Below are positions 1-5,943 of a stretch of DNA of 6,612 bases, in pieces. Position 1 is the first letter of the stretch. Each line of letters opens with the position of its first letter. The position numbers and the translations under genes were made by a program. The stretch comes from JBOGWY01 sp050694015. Its GTDB lineage: Bacteria > Actinomycetota > CADDZG01 > WHSQ01. The notes under the pieces are model-generated. The model saw only the letters and a list, made by a program, of their open reading frames with translations. It was not told where the DNA came from and ran no database searches. The stretch is taken from NCBI GenBank assembly GCA_050694015.1, contig JBOGWY010000249.1, positions 1 to 6,612 on the forward strand, read 5' to 3'.

Positions 1-206
1 TCCGCCAGCAGCCCACCGCGCACTCGGGCGAGATCGTCGCGGCGATGATTCCCGGCGAGTACGAGGCCGAGGCGACCGTGAAGACGATCCGGCACCGGGG
101 CTCGGCGATCATGCTGGAGCCGGCGAACGAGACGATGGACCCGTTCGAAGCCCCGCCGGGTACGGAGATCCTGGGCAAGGTAGTAGCCGTCCTGCGCAAG
201 CTCTAA
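1..206 (+). CDS. lexA: LexA repressor, C-terminal fragment (5' end outside window)
   Basis: This is the last 67 residues of LexA, the SOS-response repressor that cleaves itself when RecA filaments form. The first complete codon is at position 3 and the TAA stop is at 204-206. The fragment reads RQQPTAHSGEIVAA, then EATVK, then LEPAN and finally ILGKVVAVLRKL, which are the signature blocks of the S24 peptidase fold. The lysine of EATVK (codon 81-83) corresponds to the catalytic general-base lysine; the nucleophilic serine and the DNA-binding domain lie upstream of the window. Any autoregulatory SOS box would also lie upstream and cannot be seen. The gene runs opposite to the miaB-hflX operon, as in mycobacteria, where lexA and hflX are also near neighbours. 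The UmuD family shares the fold, but the EATVK-LEPAN spacing and the neighbourhood favour LexA. Confidence 0.93.
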   Translation, partial: RQQPTAHSGEIVAAMIPGEYEAEATVKTIRHRGSAIMLEPANETMDPFEAPPGTEILGKVVAVLRKL

Positions 207-211
207 CCTCT

Positions 212-241
212 GGCTTCTCGGCCCGCCGGGAGCCGATGTTT
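212..241 (+). terminator. Possible lexA terminator hairpin
   Basis: Six bases after the lexA stop, 212-221 can pair with 226-234: ggct with agcc at the base and cgg with ccg next to a four-base loop, with one bulged T and a wobble between. A short T run (239-241) follows. The hairpin is GC-rich but the T tract is weak. It shares bases 233-234 with the left arm of the next inverted repeat, so the two structures cannot both form fully. Confidence 0.35.
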
Positions 242-285
242 CGACCGTGACTCTCGCCATGCGAGAGAAATCAACGAAACATCGG
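233..285. repeat. Nested coaxial inverted repeat 1 (11-bp outer stem, 7-bp inner stem)
   Basis: The outer arms ccgatgtttcg (233-243) and cgaaacatcgg (275-285) are perfect reverse complements. Inside them, ctctcgc (251-257) and gcgagag (261-267) form a second perfect stem around the triloop cat. Both stems share the axis at base 259, leaving a symmetric internal loop of 7 nt on each side. No T run follows on either strand, so a simple intrinsic terminator is a poor fit. A second hairpin of the same design lies exactly 60 bp downstream. Possible roles are a structured RNA, a palindromic intergenic repeat of the REP or small-MITE kind, or a protein-binding cruciform; the sequence does not decide between them. 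Confidence 0.8.
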
Positions 286-295
286 TGGCACCCGA

Positions 296-342
296 AGGTT
301 TGGACGATCCAGCGCGCATAGCGAACGGGTTTGTCCAAACCT
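296..342. repeat. Nested coaxial inverted repeat 2 (10-bp outer stem, short inner stem)
   Basis: The outer arms aggtttggac (296-305) and gtccaaacct (333-342) are perfect reverse complements. The centre, cgc-ata-gcg (315-323), forms a 3-bp stem with a triloop on the same axis, base 319. Between the stems further pairs are possible: 306-332 as wobble, 307-331, 309-329, 310-328 and 312-326. Aligned to the first element at an offset of 60, gtttcgac corresponds to gtttggac and the central cgc/gcg to itself. Base pairs 242-276 (C-G) and 237-281 (T-A) become 302-336 (G-C) and 297-341 (G-C). These paired changes keep the stem while the sequence differs. Confidence 0.75.
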
Positions 343-378
343 CATGATTCGCCCCGCGGCCCCTTCGAATCGGCTGGC

Positions 379-384
379 TACTGT
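379..384 (+). promoter_or_regulatory. Possible -10 element for leaderless transcription of the 391 ORF
   Basis: TACTGT fits the actinobacterial -10 pattern TANNNT and is followed by exactly six bases before the ATG at 391, which would place the transcript start at the initiation codon. No Shine-Dalgarno sequence precedes that ATG, as expected for a leaderless message. No convincing -35 box is visible. A hexamer this degenerate can occur by chance. Confidence 0.35.
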
Positions 385-390
385 CGGTCC

Positions 391-747
391 ATGTATCGGT
401 GGACGATCCCCTGCACCTTTGCGGTGCAACTCATGTTCACTTCTGCAGTGGCAGTCGTCGCCTGGCAAACGAATGGCCGGAGTCTCTTCGTGGCGATCCT
501 CGACTACGGAATCCTGATGGGCATCGCTCCGTGGACGCTATTCGCGCTTCTCCCAACTCTGATCGGGGCACGCCTCTCCAAGGACGGCTACCGGCGCGCC
601 GGAATCACGATATCGGTGCTAGGCATAGCCTTCCTCGTGCCCGTCGACTGGGTCATGTTGATCGACGCAGTCTTCATGCTCTTCGGGGTCTGCATCCCGC
701 CGAGCGTTTACTGGGGAGGTCCCGCCTGTGAGGTCGGTCCGCTGTAA
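391..747 (+). CDS. Small hypothetical integral membrane protein (118 aa)
   Basis: I do not recognise a family. From the ATG at 391 the 118-residue product begins MYRWTIP and is strongly hydrophobic. Likely membrane segments lie at about residues 6-25, 32-60 (long, perhaps a bent or double helix with an APW kink) and 72-102. The basic loop RLSKDGYRR at 61-69 probably faces the cytoplasm. The C-terminus is short and holds one cysteine (C113). The frame is open upstream to a TTG at 331, but that codon lies in the loop of the second inverted repeat and would add a polar N-terminus, so ATG 391 is preferred. No Shine-Dalgarno sequence is visible; the possible leaderless promoter just upstream supports this start. 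The gene converges on another small membrane-protein gene with two bases between the stops. Its DNA looks less GC-rich than the operon. It may be lineage-specific; function unknown. Confidence 0.55.
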   Translation: MYRWTIPCTFAVQLMFTSAVAVVAWQTNGRSLFVAILDYGILMGIAPWTLFALLPTLIGARLSKDGYRRAGITISVLGIAFLVPVDWVMLIDAVFMLFGVCIPPSVYWGGPACEVGPL

Positions 748-749
748 CG

Positions 750-956
750 CTAAAGGTGCCTGAGGTACGAGCGCAGTGACACCCCGCGGATGCGGCCCAC
801 GGCGTACGCAAGCAAGAAGATCCCCGCCCAGCAGCTCAAGTAGATAAGGGCTGCGTGCGAACGGCCGTCGGCGAAGGCTCCGGCTATCGGGATCGGCAGG
901 AGCATGCTCGCGATCAGGAACAGGTCCCACAGGGGCACTGCTACCGAGCGCTTCAT
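750..956 (-). CDS. Small hypothetical two-helix membrane protein (68 aa)
   Basis: No family is recognised. The 68-residue product starts MKRSVAVPLWD and has two apparent transmembrane helices, at about residues 9-28 and 36-54, joined by a short polar loop (ADGRSH). The C-terminal tail is basic (RIRGVSLRSYLRHL), suggesting that it stays in the cytoplasm. The ATG (954-956) is preceded directly by GAGGG, which is purine-rich but closer than the best Shine-Dalgarno spacing; no other in-frame start is visible just upstream. The start lies 35 bp after the hflX stop on the same strand with no obvious terminator between, so it could be the last gene of the operon. Helix-like hydrophobicity and lack of a better frame support a real gene, but short ORFs in GC-rich DNA warrant caution. 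Confidence 0.5.
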   Translation of the reverse strand: MKRSVAVPLWDLFLIASMLLPIPIAGAFADGRSHAALIYLSCWAGIFLLAYAVGRIRGVSLRSYLRHL

Positions 957-991
957 CCCTCGATCATCGCGCCGAGATATGGAGGTTCTGC

Positions 992-2308
992 TTAGAGGCC
1001 GTGGCCTTCCGGCGGGGAGCTCAGGAACTCTTGCAGGTCTCCCAGGGCTTCCCTCGGGAGCCGGGCTAACAGGCGGGTTCCCTTCTCCGTGTAGTCCTCG
1101 CCCAGCACTTCGCCCTCGTCGTGGATGCGCGCCACCAGTTCGCCGCGGTCGAATGGGATCTCCAGAGTCACTTCGACCTTGAGACGCGAAAGCTGGGCTG
1201 CGATCCCCTCGAGCAGATCCCCCTGCCCCTCGCCGGTATCGGCCGACATGAACGCCGCATCCGGGAAGCGGCCACGCAGCTTGTCGAGCTCGACGTCCGT
1301 CAAGAGATCGATCTTGTTCATCACGAGCAGCGTCGGCTTCGCGAGCACGCCGATCTCGGCCAGCACTCCGTCGACCGCCGCGATCTGACGCTCGGGGTCC
1401 CGGCTCGCATCGACGACATGCAAGAGCAGCGTCGCCTCGCGCACCTCCTCGAGCGTCGAGCGGAACGCTTCGACGAGATCGTGCGGCAGTTTGCGCACGA
1501 AACCGACGGTGTCCGTCAGCAACACCGACTCGCCGTGCGGGAGGAGGAGTTGCCGCGTGGTCGGATCGAGGGTGGAGAACAGTTGGTTCTCCACCAGAAC
1601 GCCGGCATCGGTCAGTAGTTTCAGCAGCGTCGACTTGCCGGCATTCGTGTAACCGACCATCGTCACGACCGGGGCCCCCGTGCGCGCGCGTTTCTTGCGC
1701 TTGTTCTCGCGCGTGCGCTCGAGCTCGATCAGGTCCTTCTTGACGCGCTGGATGCGCCGCAAGATGGTGCGCCGCTCCAGCTCGAGCGCCGTTTCACCCT
1801 TGCCTCGTCGGGTCCCGATGCCGCCACCGATCCGTGAGAGCACCTCACCCCAGCCGCGCAGACGCGGCAGCCCGTAGTTGAGCTGCGCGAGCTCGACCTG
1901 GAGCTTCCCTTCGGCCGAGCGCGCGTGCTGGGCGAAGATGTCGAGGATCAATCCGGTGCGGTCGATGACCTTGATCCTCCGCTCGGCGAGGGGGTTCACC
2001 CCCGCGATCTCCTCGAGGTTGCGGCCCTGTGCCGGCGTCAGCTCGTCGTCGAAGATCAGCAGGTCCGCCTCGAGCGCGTTCGCCACGTCGACGATCTCTT
2101 TGACCTTGCCCTTACCGAGGTAGGTCGCGTTGTCGGGGCGGTCGCGCCGTTGCAGGAAACGCTCGACGATGTCGGCCCCCGCGGTGTCGGCGAGGGCCTC
2201 CAACTCTTCGAGTGACCACTCGGCCTCGTCGGGATCGCTGGTGCCGAGGACGGCACCGACCAGGACCGCACGTTCGCGTTCGGGTCGGGTTGTGTAAGTA
2301 CGGCTCAG
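992..2308 (-). CDS. hflX: GTPase HflX, CTG start
   Basis: HflX binds the 50S subunit and splits stalled or idle 70S ribosomes under stress. From the chosen start it has 438 residues, normal for the family. The N-terminal domain (about 1-210) carries ERAVLVGAVLG and the glycine-rich GGGIGTRRGKGET at 161-173. The G domain follows: G1 GYTNAGKS 219-226, G2 region TLDPTT 247-252, G3 DTVGF 266-270, G4 NKID 331-334, G5 SAD 355-357. A C-terminal domain of about 60 residues ends the protein. The conserved ERAVLVG block needs a start upstream of it, and the only candidate between it and the dapL reading frame is CTG at 2306-2308. This overlaps the dapL stop as CTGA and has GGAGG eight bases upstream. 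The glycine-rich loop reads RGKGETALE where the family more often has RGPGETQLE, a mild variation. Product certain, start likely. Confidence 0.95.
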   Translation of the reverse strand: MSRTYTTRPERERAVLVGAVLGTSDPDEAEWSLEELEALADTAGADIVERFLQRRDRPDNATYLGKGKVKEIVDVANALEADLLIFDDELTPAQGRNLEEIAGVNPLAERRIKVIDRTGLILDIFAQHARSAEGKLQVELAQLNYGLPRLRGWGEVLSRIGGGIGTRRGKGETALELERRTILRRIQRVKKDLIELERTRENKRKKRARTGAPVVTMVGYTNAGKSTLLKLLTDAGVLVENQLFSTLDPTTRQLLLPHGESVLLTDTVGFVRKLPHDLVEAFRSTLEEVREATLLLHVVDASRDPERQIAAVDGVLAEIGVLAKPTLLVMNKIDLLTDVELDKLRGRFPDAAFMSADTGEGQGDLLEGIAAQLSRLKVEVTLEIPFDRGELVARIHDEGEVLGEDYTEKGTRLLARLPREALGDLQEFLSSPPEGHGL

Positions 2309-3465
2309 GTAACTATCCTCCGCAGCCGCTCGACGCCTTCCTCGAGCCGGTCGTCGTCGGTGGTCAAAGAGAAACGAACGAAGCCTTCGCCCGAGGGGCC
2401 ATAACCGTTGCCCGGCGCGACGACGATGTCGGCCTCGTCGAGTAAGAACGTCGTGAACGACGCCGACGTGTGACCGTCGGGGATCGGTACCCAGAGATAG
2501 ATCGACCCTTTGGGCGGCTCGACGACCACCCCCATGGATTTCAACCCGTCGCACAAGAGGTCGCGGCGCCGGCGGTAGGTCTCGACCGCAGCCTTGAGGC
2601 CGTCCTGCGGTCCCTCGAGCGCGGCGATCCCCGCGCGCTGCACGGCATCGAATACGCCCGAGTCGATGTTGGTCTTCAGCCGCTTCATCGCCTCGATCGC
2701 GATCGGCGCGCCGGCGACCCATCCGATCCGCCAGCCGGTCATGTTGTAGGTCTTGGAGAGCGAATGGAACTCGATCGCGCAGTCCATCGCACCGGGGGCC
2801 TCCAGCACGCTCGGCGCGACGAACCCGTCAAAGGTGATCTCGGTGTACGCGGCGTCGTGCGCGAGGAGCAGGTCGTGCCGCTTGCAGAACGCGACCGCCT
2901 CGGCGAAGAGATCGAGCTCCACCGTCGCCGCGGTCGGGTTCGACGGATAGTTGAGCCACATGACCGTGGCACGCTCGAGCACGCCGGCAGGGATCGAACC
3001 GAAGTCGGGCGTGAAGCCGTTGTCCTGCGTCAGCGGCATGAGATGGGGCTCGCCACCGCTCAGGATCGTGCCCGTCTCGTACACGGGGTAGCCCGGGTCG
3101 GGCACCAGCGCGACGTCGCCGGGATCGATGAACGCGTAGGGGAGGTGGAAGATGCCCTCTTTCGAGCCGACGAGGGGTTGCACCTCGTCGTCGGCGTCTA
3201 GCGTCACCCCGAAGCGCCGCCCGTACCAGTCGGCGATCGACTTGCGGAACTCGGGCATGCCCGTGTAGCTCGGGTACCGGTGCGTCGCCGGGTCGGACGC
3301 CGCCTCGGCCAGCGCGGCGACGATGTGCTCGGGCGTCGGGAGGTCGGGGTCGCCGACGCCGAACGAGATGATGTCCGCGCCGCGAGCCTTCGCCTCCGCG
3401 ATCTTCCTATCGATCTCGGCGAACAGGTACGGCGGGAGCTTCTCGATACGTTTTGCGGATCTCAA
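2305..3465 (-). CDS. dapL: LL-diaminopimelate aminotransferase (direct pathway)
   Basis: This class I/II PLP aminotransferase transfers an amino group from glutamate to tetrahydrodipicolinate, giving LL-2,6-diaminopimelate in one step and bypassing the acylated intermediates of the DapD/DapC/DapE route. With the TTG start (3463-3465) it has 386 residues. The N-terminal block RIEKLPPYLFAEIDRKI, then GDPDLPTP (38-45), HRYPSYTGMPEFR (62-74) and GSKEGI (100-105) are typical of the direct LL-DAP aminotransferase group. PLP-fold residues are NYPSNPT (172-178), D204 and Y207, the Schiff-base lysine K238 in SLSKTYNMTGWRIGW, and R364 in FVRFSL for the substrate carboxylate. The TTG overlaps the dapF stop as TTGA, and dapF supplies the next enzyme, which supports the function. 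A less specific aspartate/alanine aminotransferase is the alternative. The start is inferred from the family N-terminus and the overlap; its ribosome-binding site is weak. Confidence 0.9.
   Translation of the reverse strand: MRSAKRIEKLPPYLFAEIDRKIAEAKARGADIISFGVGDPDLPTPEHIVAALAEAASDPATHRYPSYTGMPEFRKSIADWYGRRFGVTLDADDEVQPLVGSKEGIFHLPYAFIDPGDVALVPDPGYPVYETGTILSGGEPHLMPLTQDNGFTPDFGSIPAGVLERATVMWLNYPSNPTAATVELDLFAEAVAFCKRHDLLLAHDAAYTEITFDGFVAPSVLEAPGAMDCAIEFHSLSKTYNMTGWRIGWVAGAPIAIEAMKRLKTNIDSGVFDAVQRAGIAALEGPQDGLKAAVETYRRRRDLLCDGLKSMGVVVEPPKGSIYLWVPIPDGHTSASFTTFLLDEADIVVAPGNGYGPSGEGFVRFSLTTDDDRLEEGVERLRRIVT
2317..2321 (-). promoter_or_regulatory. Shine-Dalgarno sequence deciding the hflX CTG start
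   Basis: On the minus strand GGAGG lies inside the dapL coding end, followed by eight bases and then CTG. It is a perfect core Shine-Dalgarno match at ideal spacing and supports initiation at CTG 2308 coupled to the end of dapL translation. Confidence 0.65.
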
Positions 3466-4307
3466 ACGATCGCCGCCAGGTCGACGTCGCCCTCGAAACT
3501 CTTGACCGCGGGGCCGGTCATGATCACCGGTGCTTGTTTGTCCACCGAACCGGCCCATTCGATCTTGAGGTCGCCTCCGGGGAGCGACACGGTGACGCGC
3601 TCGTTCGCGCCGCCGACCAGACGCGCTGCTACCGCGACGGCAGCCGCGCCGGTGCCGCACGCCATCGTTTCGCCCGAGCCGCGCTCCCACACACGCATGC
3701 TCACGCGCGACGGCGAGTCGACGTGTGCGAACTCGACGTTGGCACCATTGGGGAAGGCATCGTTGTGCTCGATGATCGGCCCGAGGCTGCGCACCGGCGC
3801 GCGCTGAGGATCCTCGACCCACAGCACCGCGTGCGGGTTACCCATCGACAAGCACGTGGCCTCGAGAACCTCGTCTTTCAACTCGATCTTGGCATGCAGA
3901 GCATCGGGGCCGCTCCATCTGATCGGCAACTCGGCCGGGTCGAAGATCGGCGCCCCCATGTCTACGGTCACGGTGCCGTCCTTGTTGACGATCACAGTCT
4001 TCACACCGGCCCGCGTGGCGATCTTGAGCTCGCTCGAGGTCGTCATGCGCTCCTCGCGCGCGAACAGGGCGAGGCAGCGGATCCCGTTGCCGCACATCTC
4101 GCCGATCGAACCGTCGGAGTTGATGTAATCCATGAAGAACTTCGCCCCGTCACGGCCGGGCGCCACGCGGATCACGCCGTCCGCACCGATCCCGAAGTGG
4201 CGGTCGCACAGAGCGCGCACCATCTCGGGCGTCAGCTCGAGGCGATCCGCCCGGTCGGCGAACATGATGAAGTCGTTGCCGATGCCGTGATATTTCGAGA
4301 ACCTCAT
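3462..4307 (-). CDS. dapF: Diaminopimelate epimerase
   Basis: DapF is a cytosolic, cofactor-independent racemase that converts LL- to meso-diaminopimelate for lysine synthesis and peptidoglycan cross-linking. The 281-residue length is standard. It opens MRFSKYHGIGNDFI, the family N-terminus. The two catalytic cysteines are present: C72 in MCGNGIR and C217 in ACGTG. Substrate-binding blocks are also seen: INSDGS (62-67), GNPHAV (156-161), GANVEF (188-193) and ERGSGET (208-214). The two halves show the usual pseudo-symmetry, each carrying one cysteine. The ATG overlaps the miaA stop as ATGA; AAGGA sits one base before the ATG, rather close, so re-initiation after miaA is likely. The gene feeds directly on the product of dapL, the next gene downstream. 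No key residue is missing. Confidence 0.97.
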   Translation of the reverse strand: MRFSKYHGIGNDFIMFADRADRLELTPEMVRALCDRHFGIGADGVIRVAPGRDGAKFFMDYINSDGSIGEMCGNGIRCLALFAREERMTTSSELKIATRAGVKTVIVNKDGTVTVDMGAPIFDPAELPIRWSGPDALHAKIELKDEVLEATCLSMGNPHAVLWVEDPQRAPVRSLGPIIEHNDAFPNGANVEFAHVDSPSRVSMRVWERGSGETMACGTGAAAVAVAARLVGGANERVTVSLPGGDLKIEWAGSVDKQAPVIMTGPAVKSFEGDVDLAAIV

Positions 4308-5221
4308 GTCCTTAAAGGTAACGCGAGTGACCCCCGAAAGTGTTCCAGGACCTGGATAGATAGGTCGGCTCCCGAAGCGTCGATCCAGTGCACGCGGGGG
4401 TCTGACCGGAACCACGAGCCCTGCCGGCGAGCGAACCTCTTGGTCGCGCGCACGATCTCGGCTCGCATCTCGTCTTCGGTGGCGCCCCGTGCGTCGAGGA
4501 TCTGCCGGTAGCCGAGAGCCTGGCGGGCAGTCCTGCTCATCCCCGAGGCCTCGAGGGCGCTCGCCTCCGCGATCAGGCCGCGACCGATCATGTCGACGAC
4601 GCGCGCCTCGATGCGCTCGAAGAGGATGTCCCGCGGAGCCGTCAGCCCGACGACGCTGAGGTCGTAGATGCTCTCGTAGCGCTCCCACGCGTCGTTGTCC
4701 GAGAACGGTCGGCCGGTGAGCTCGATGGCCTCGAGCGCGCGGATCGTTCTCCGCGTGTTGCTCGGCTCGATCTTCGCCGCGGCCTTCGGGTCCATCTCAG
4801 TGAGACGCTCGTGAAGGGTCTCCGCCCCGATCGCGTCCGCCTCCTCCTCGAGCCGCTCGCGCACCTCCTGCGCCCGCGGGGGAAAGTCGAGCTCGTCGAC
4901 AACCGCTCGGAAGTAGAGACCCGAACCGCCGACGAGCAACGGGAGCCGGCCGCGAGCGCTGATGTCTTCGATCGCGGTGCGCGCGAGATCACGGAACTCC
5001 GACACCGTTAAGTCGTGCGAGGGATCGAAGACGTCGAGCAGATGGTGCGGCACACGGGCGCGCTCGGCGGCATTCGCTTTCGCGGTCCCGATATCCATCC
5101 CGCGGTAGACCTGCATCGAATCGACACTGACGATCTCGGCGTCGAGCCGCTCGGCAACTTCGAGGGAGAGCGCGGTCTTGCCGATCGCGGTGGGCCCAAC
5201 GATCGCGGCGACCTTGGTCAT
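4304..5221 (-). CDS. miaA: tRNA dimethylallyltransferase
   Basis: MiaA transfers the dimethylallyl group of DMAPP to N6 of A37 next to the anticodon of tRNAs that read codons starting with U, forming i6A37. The product has 305 residues, typical for the family. Visible motifs are the P-loop GPTAIGKT (9-16), SVDSMQVYRGMDIGTAK (32-48) with D34 as the expected catalytic base, LVGGSGLY (96-103), TRRTIRALE (156-164), ALGYRQ (235-240) and the C-terminal TKRFARRQGSWFR (260-272), which usually reads RRYAKRQ.TWFR. The P-loop has Ile where Ser is common (GPTASGKT). ATG 5221 overlaps the upstream gene's stop as ATGA and lacks a Shine-Dalgarno sequence, which suggests translational coupling. The product is the substrate of MiaB, encoded two genes upstream in the same operon. 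Confidence 0.96.
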   Translation of the reverse strand: MTKVAAIVGPTAIGKTALSLEVAERLDAEIVSVDSMQVYRGMDIGTAKANAAERARVPHHLLDVFDPSHDLTVSEFRDLARTAIEDISARGRLPLLVGGSGLYFRAVVDELDFPPRAQEVRERLEEEADAIGAETLHERLTEMDPKAAAKIEPSNTRRTIRALEAIELTGRPFSDNDAWERYESIYDLSVVGLTAPRDILFERIEARVVDMIGRGLIAEASALEASGMSRTARQALGYRQILDARGATEDEMRAEIVRATKRFARRQGSWFRSDPRVHWIDASGADLSIQVLEHFRGSLALPLRT

Positions 5222-5943
5222 GTGGTGTGCGCGACGAGATAGCCGACGCCGACCGGCGCTTCGTGCACGTCGACCACCATCACCCGTTCCTCCAGAAGCC
5301 GGCCGAGTACGGTCAGCGGGCCCGCGGCGCACGAACCGCCCTGCTGCGCGATCCCGAGCGCGCGTGTGGAGAGTGCGCCGACGTCGGAGACGAGGAGGTC
5401 CTGCAAGCGCCGCTCCGCATCCTCGGCCCCCGGGATGTGCGAGAGCGGAGCGCGCGGCAACAGACCCGCTGAAGTGTTGACGCTCGCAACGATAAGCACG
5501 CGCGCGCCCTGCGCGATCGACTGGACGGCGCCCGTGATCTGCGTCAGGGCCTCGGGCGTCACGGCGTTGTCCCCTATCCCGATCGCAACGAGCGGCGCAG
5601 CCCAGTCGCGCAGTCCGAGCGGAACGACGATCCCATGATCGAGCTCCTCGTCCGACAGCGGTAGTCCGCAGTCGCGGGCGACGGTGTGGATCGCGGCGTC
5701 GTCGGCGTCGACGGCGACCTCGATATCGGCGATCCCCATCGGGCGGAGCGATCCCGACCCCGAGTGGTAGAGGCCCGTCCTGCGCGCATGGGGAGAGACC
5801 ATCACGACAACGTCGGCGTCGGGGAGCTCGAGCTCGGATACGGCCGCGCGCACGCGAGCGGCAGCGTCCGCCACCTCCGGGCTCTCGAGCTCGGGAAGCA
5901 GCAGCGGAGCGTGCGGAACGATCGCGCCGCCGACTACGGGCAG
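5218..5943 (-). CDS. Class III extradiol dioxygenase (LigB)-like protein of unknown function, CTG start
   Basis: The product (241 aa from CTG 5941-5943) resembles the Rv2728c-type proteins that lie next to miaA in actinobacteria and share the LigB/MEMO fold. It begins MPVVGGAIVPHAPLLLPELE; the PHAPLL block with H11, SPHARRTGLYH with H52, and LDHGIVVPL with H103 are family-like positions that could hold a metal, but I cannot identify a full ligand set. The C-terminus APVGVGYLVAH also resembles this group. Starting at the first GTG (5874) would remove the conserved N-terminal block and the first histidine. The only usable codon between the in-frame TAG (5947-5949) and that block is CTG 5943, which overlaps miaB by 10 bp and has GGGGTG six bases upstream. 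Ring-cleavage activity is not implied. Its conserved place between two tRNA-A37 modification genes hints at a linked role, but this is inference. Confidence 0.8.
   Translation of the reverse strand: MPVVGGAIVPHAPLLLPELESPEVADAAARVRAAVSELELPDADVVVMVSPHARRTGLYHSGSGSLRPMGIADIEVAVDADDAAIHTVARDCGLPLSDEELDHGIVVPLGLRDWAAPLVAIGIGDNAVTPEALTQITGAVQSIAQGARVLIVASVNTSAGLLPRAPLSHIPGAEDAERRLQDLLVSDVGALSTRALGIAQQGGSCAAGPLTVLGRLLEERVMVVDVHEAPVGVGYLVAHTT

Noticed and set aside
233..285. SOS (LexA) box in the first inverted repeat
   Set aside because: The arms contain ttcg/cgaa and resemble part of the actinobacterial pattern TCGAAC-N4-GTTCGA, but they are 31 bases apart instead of about 4 and the order of half-sites is inverted. 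The site also lies after lexA, not before it.
233..342. CRISPR array
   Set aside because: There are only two units, each is itself palindromic across most of its length, and no unique spacer is flanked by identical repeats.
331..390. TTG at 331 as the start of the + strand membrane protein
   Set aside because: The codon lies inside the second hairpin, has no ribosome-binding site, and would add a polar, proline-rich 20-residue extension. ATG 391 begins directly at the hydrophobic protein.
271..468. Open frame of 65 codons on the - strand across the inverted repeats
   Set aside because: It runs through both hairpins and the start of the + strand gene, with an Arg-rich product and no motif.
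619..930. Open frame of 103 codons on the - strand overlapping both small membrane-protein genes
   Set aside because: Its product is a Pro/Arg-rich string without hydrophobic or domain structure. The two membrane-protein frames explain the same DNA better.
957..991. Terminator after hflX
   Set aside because: The 35 bases between hflX and the 68-aa gene contain no convincing GC-rich stem followed by T residues on the minus strand.
2470..3201. Open frame of 243 codons on the + strand opposite dapL
   Set aside because: It is a shadow of dapL codon bias; the translation is Arg/Asp/Gly-rich and low in complexity.
3453..4511. Long open frame of 352 codons on the + strand opposite dapF and miaA
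   Set aside because: It is antisense to two complete genes with all catalytic motifs. Its product is rich in Arg, His and Asp with no domain pattern, as expected from the GC-rich third positions of the real genes.
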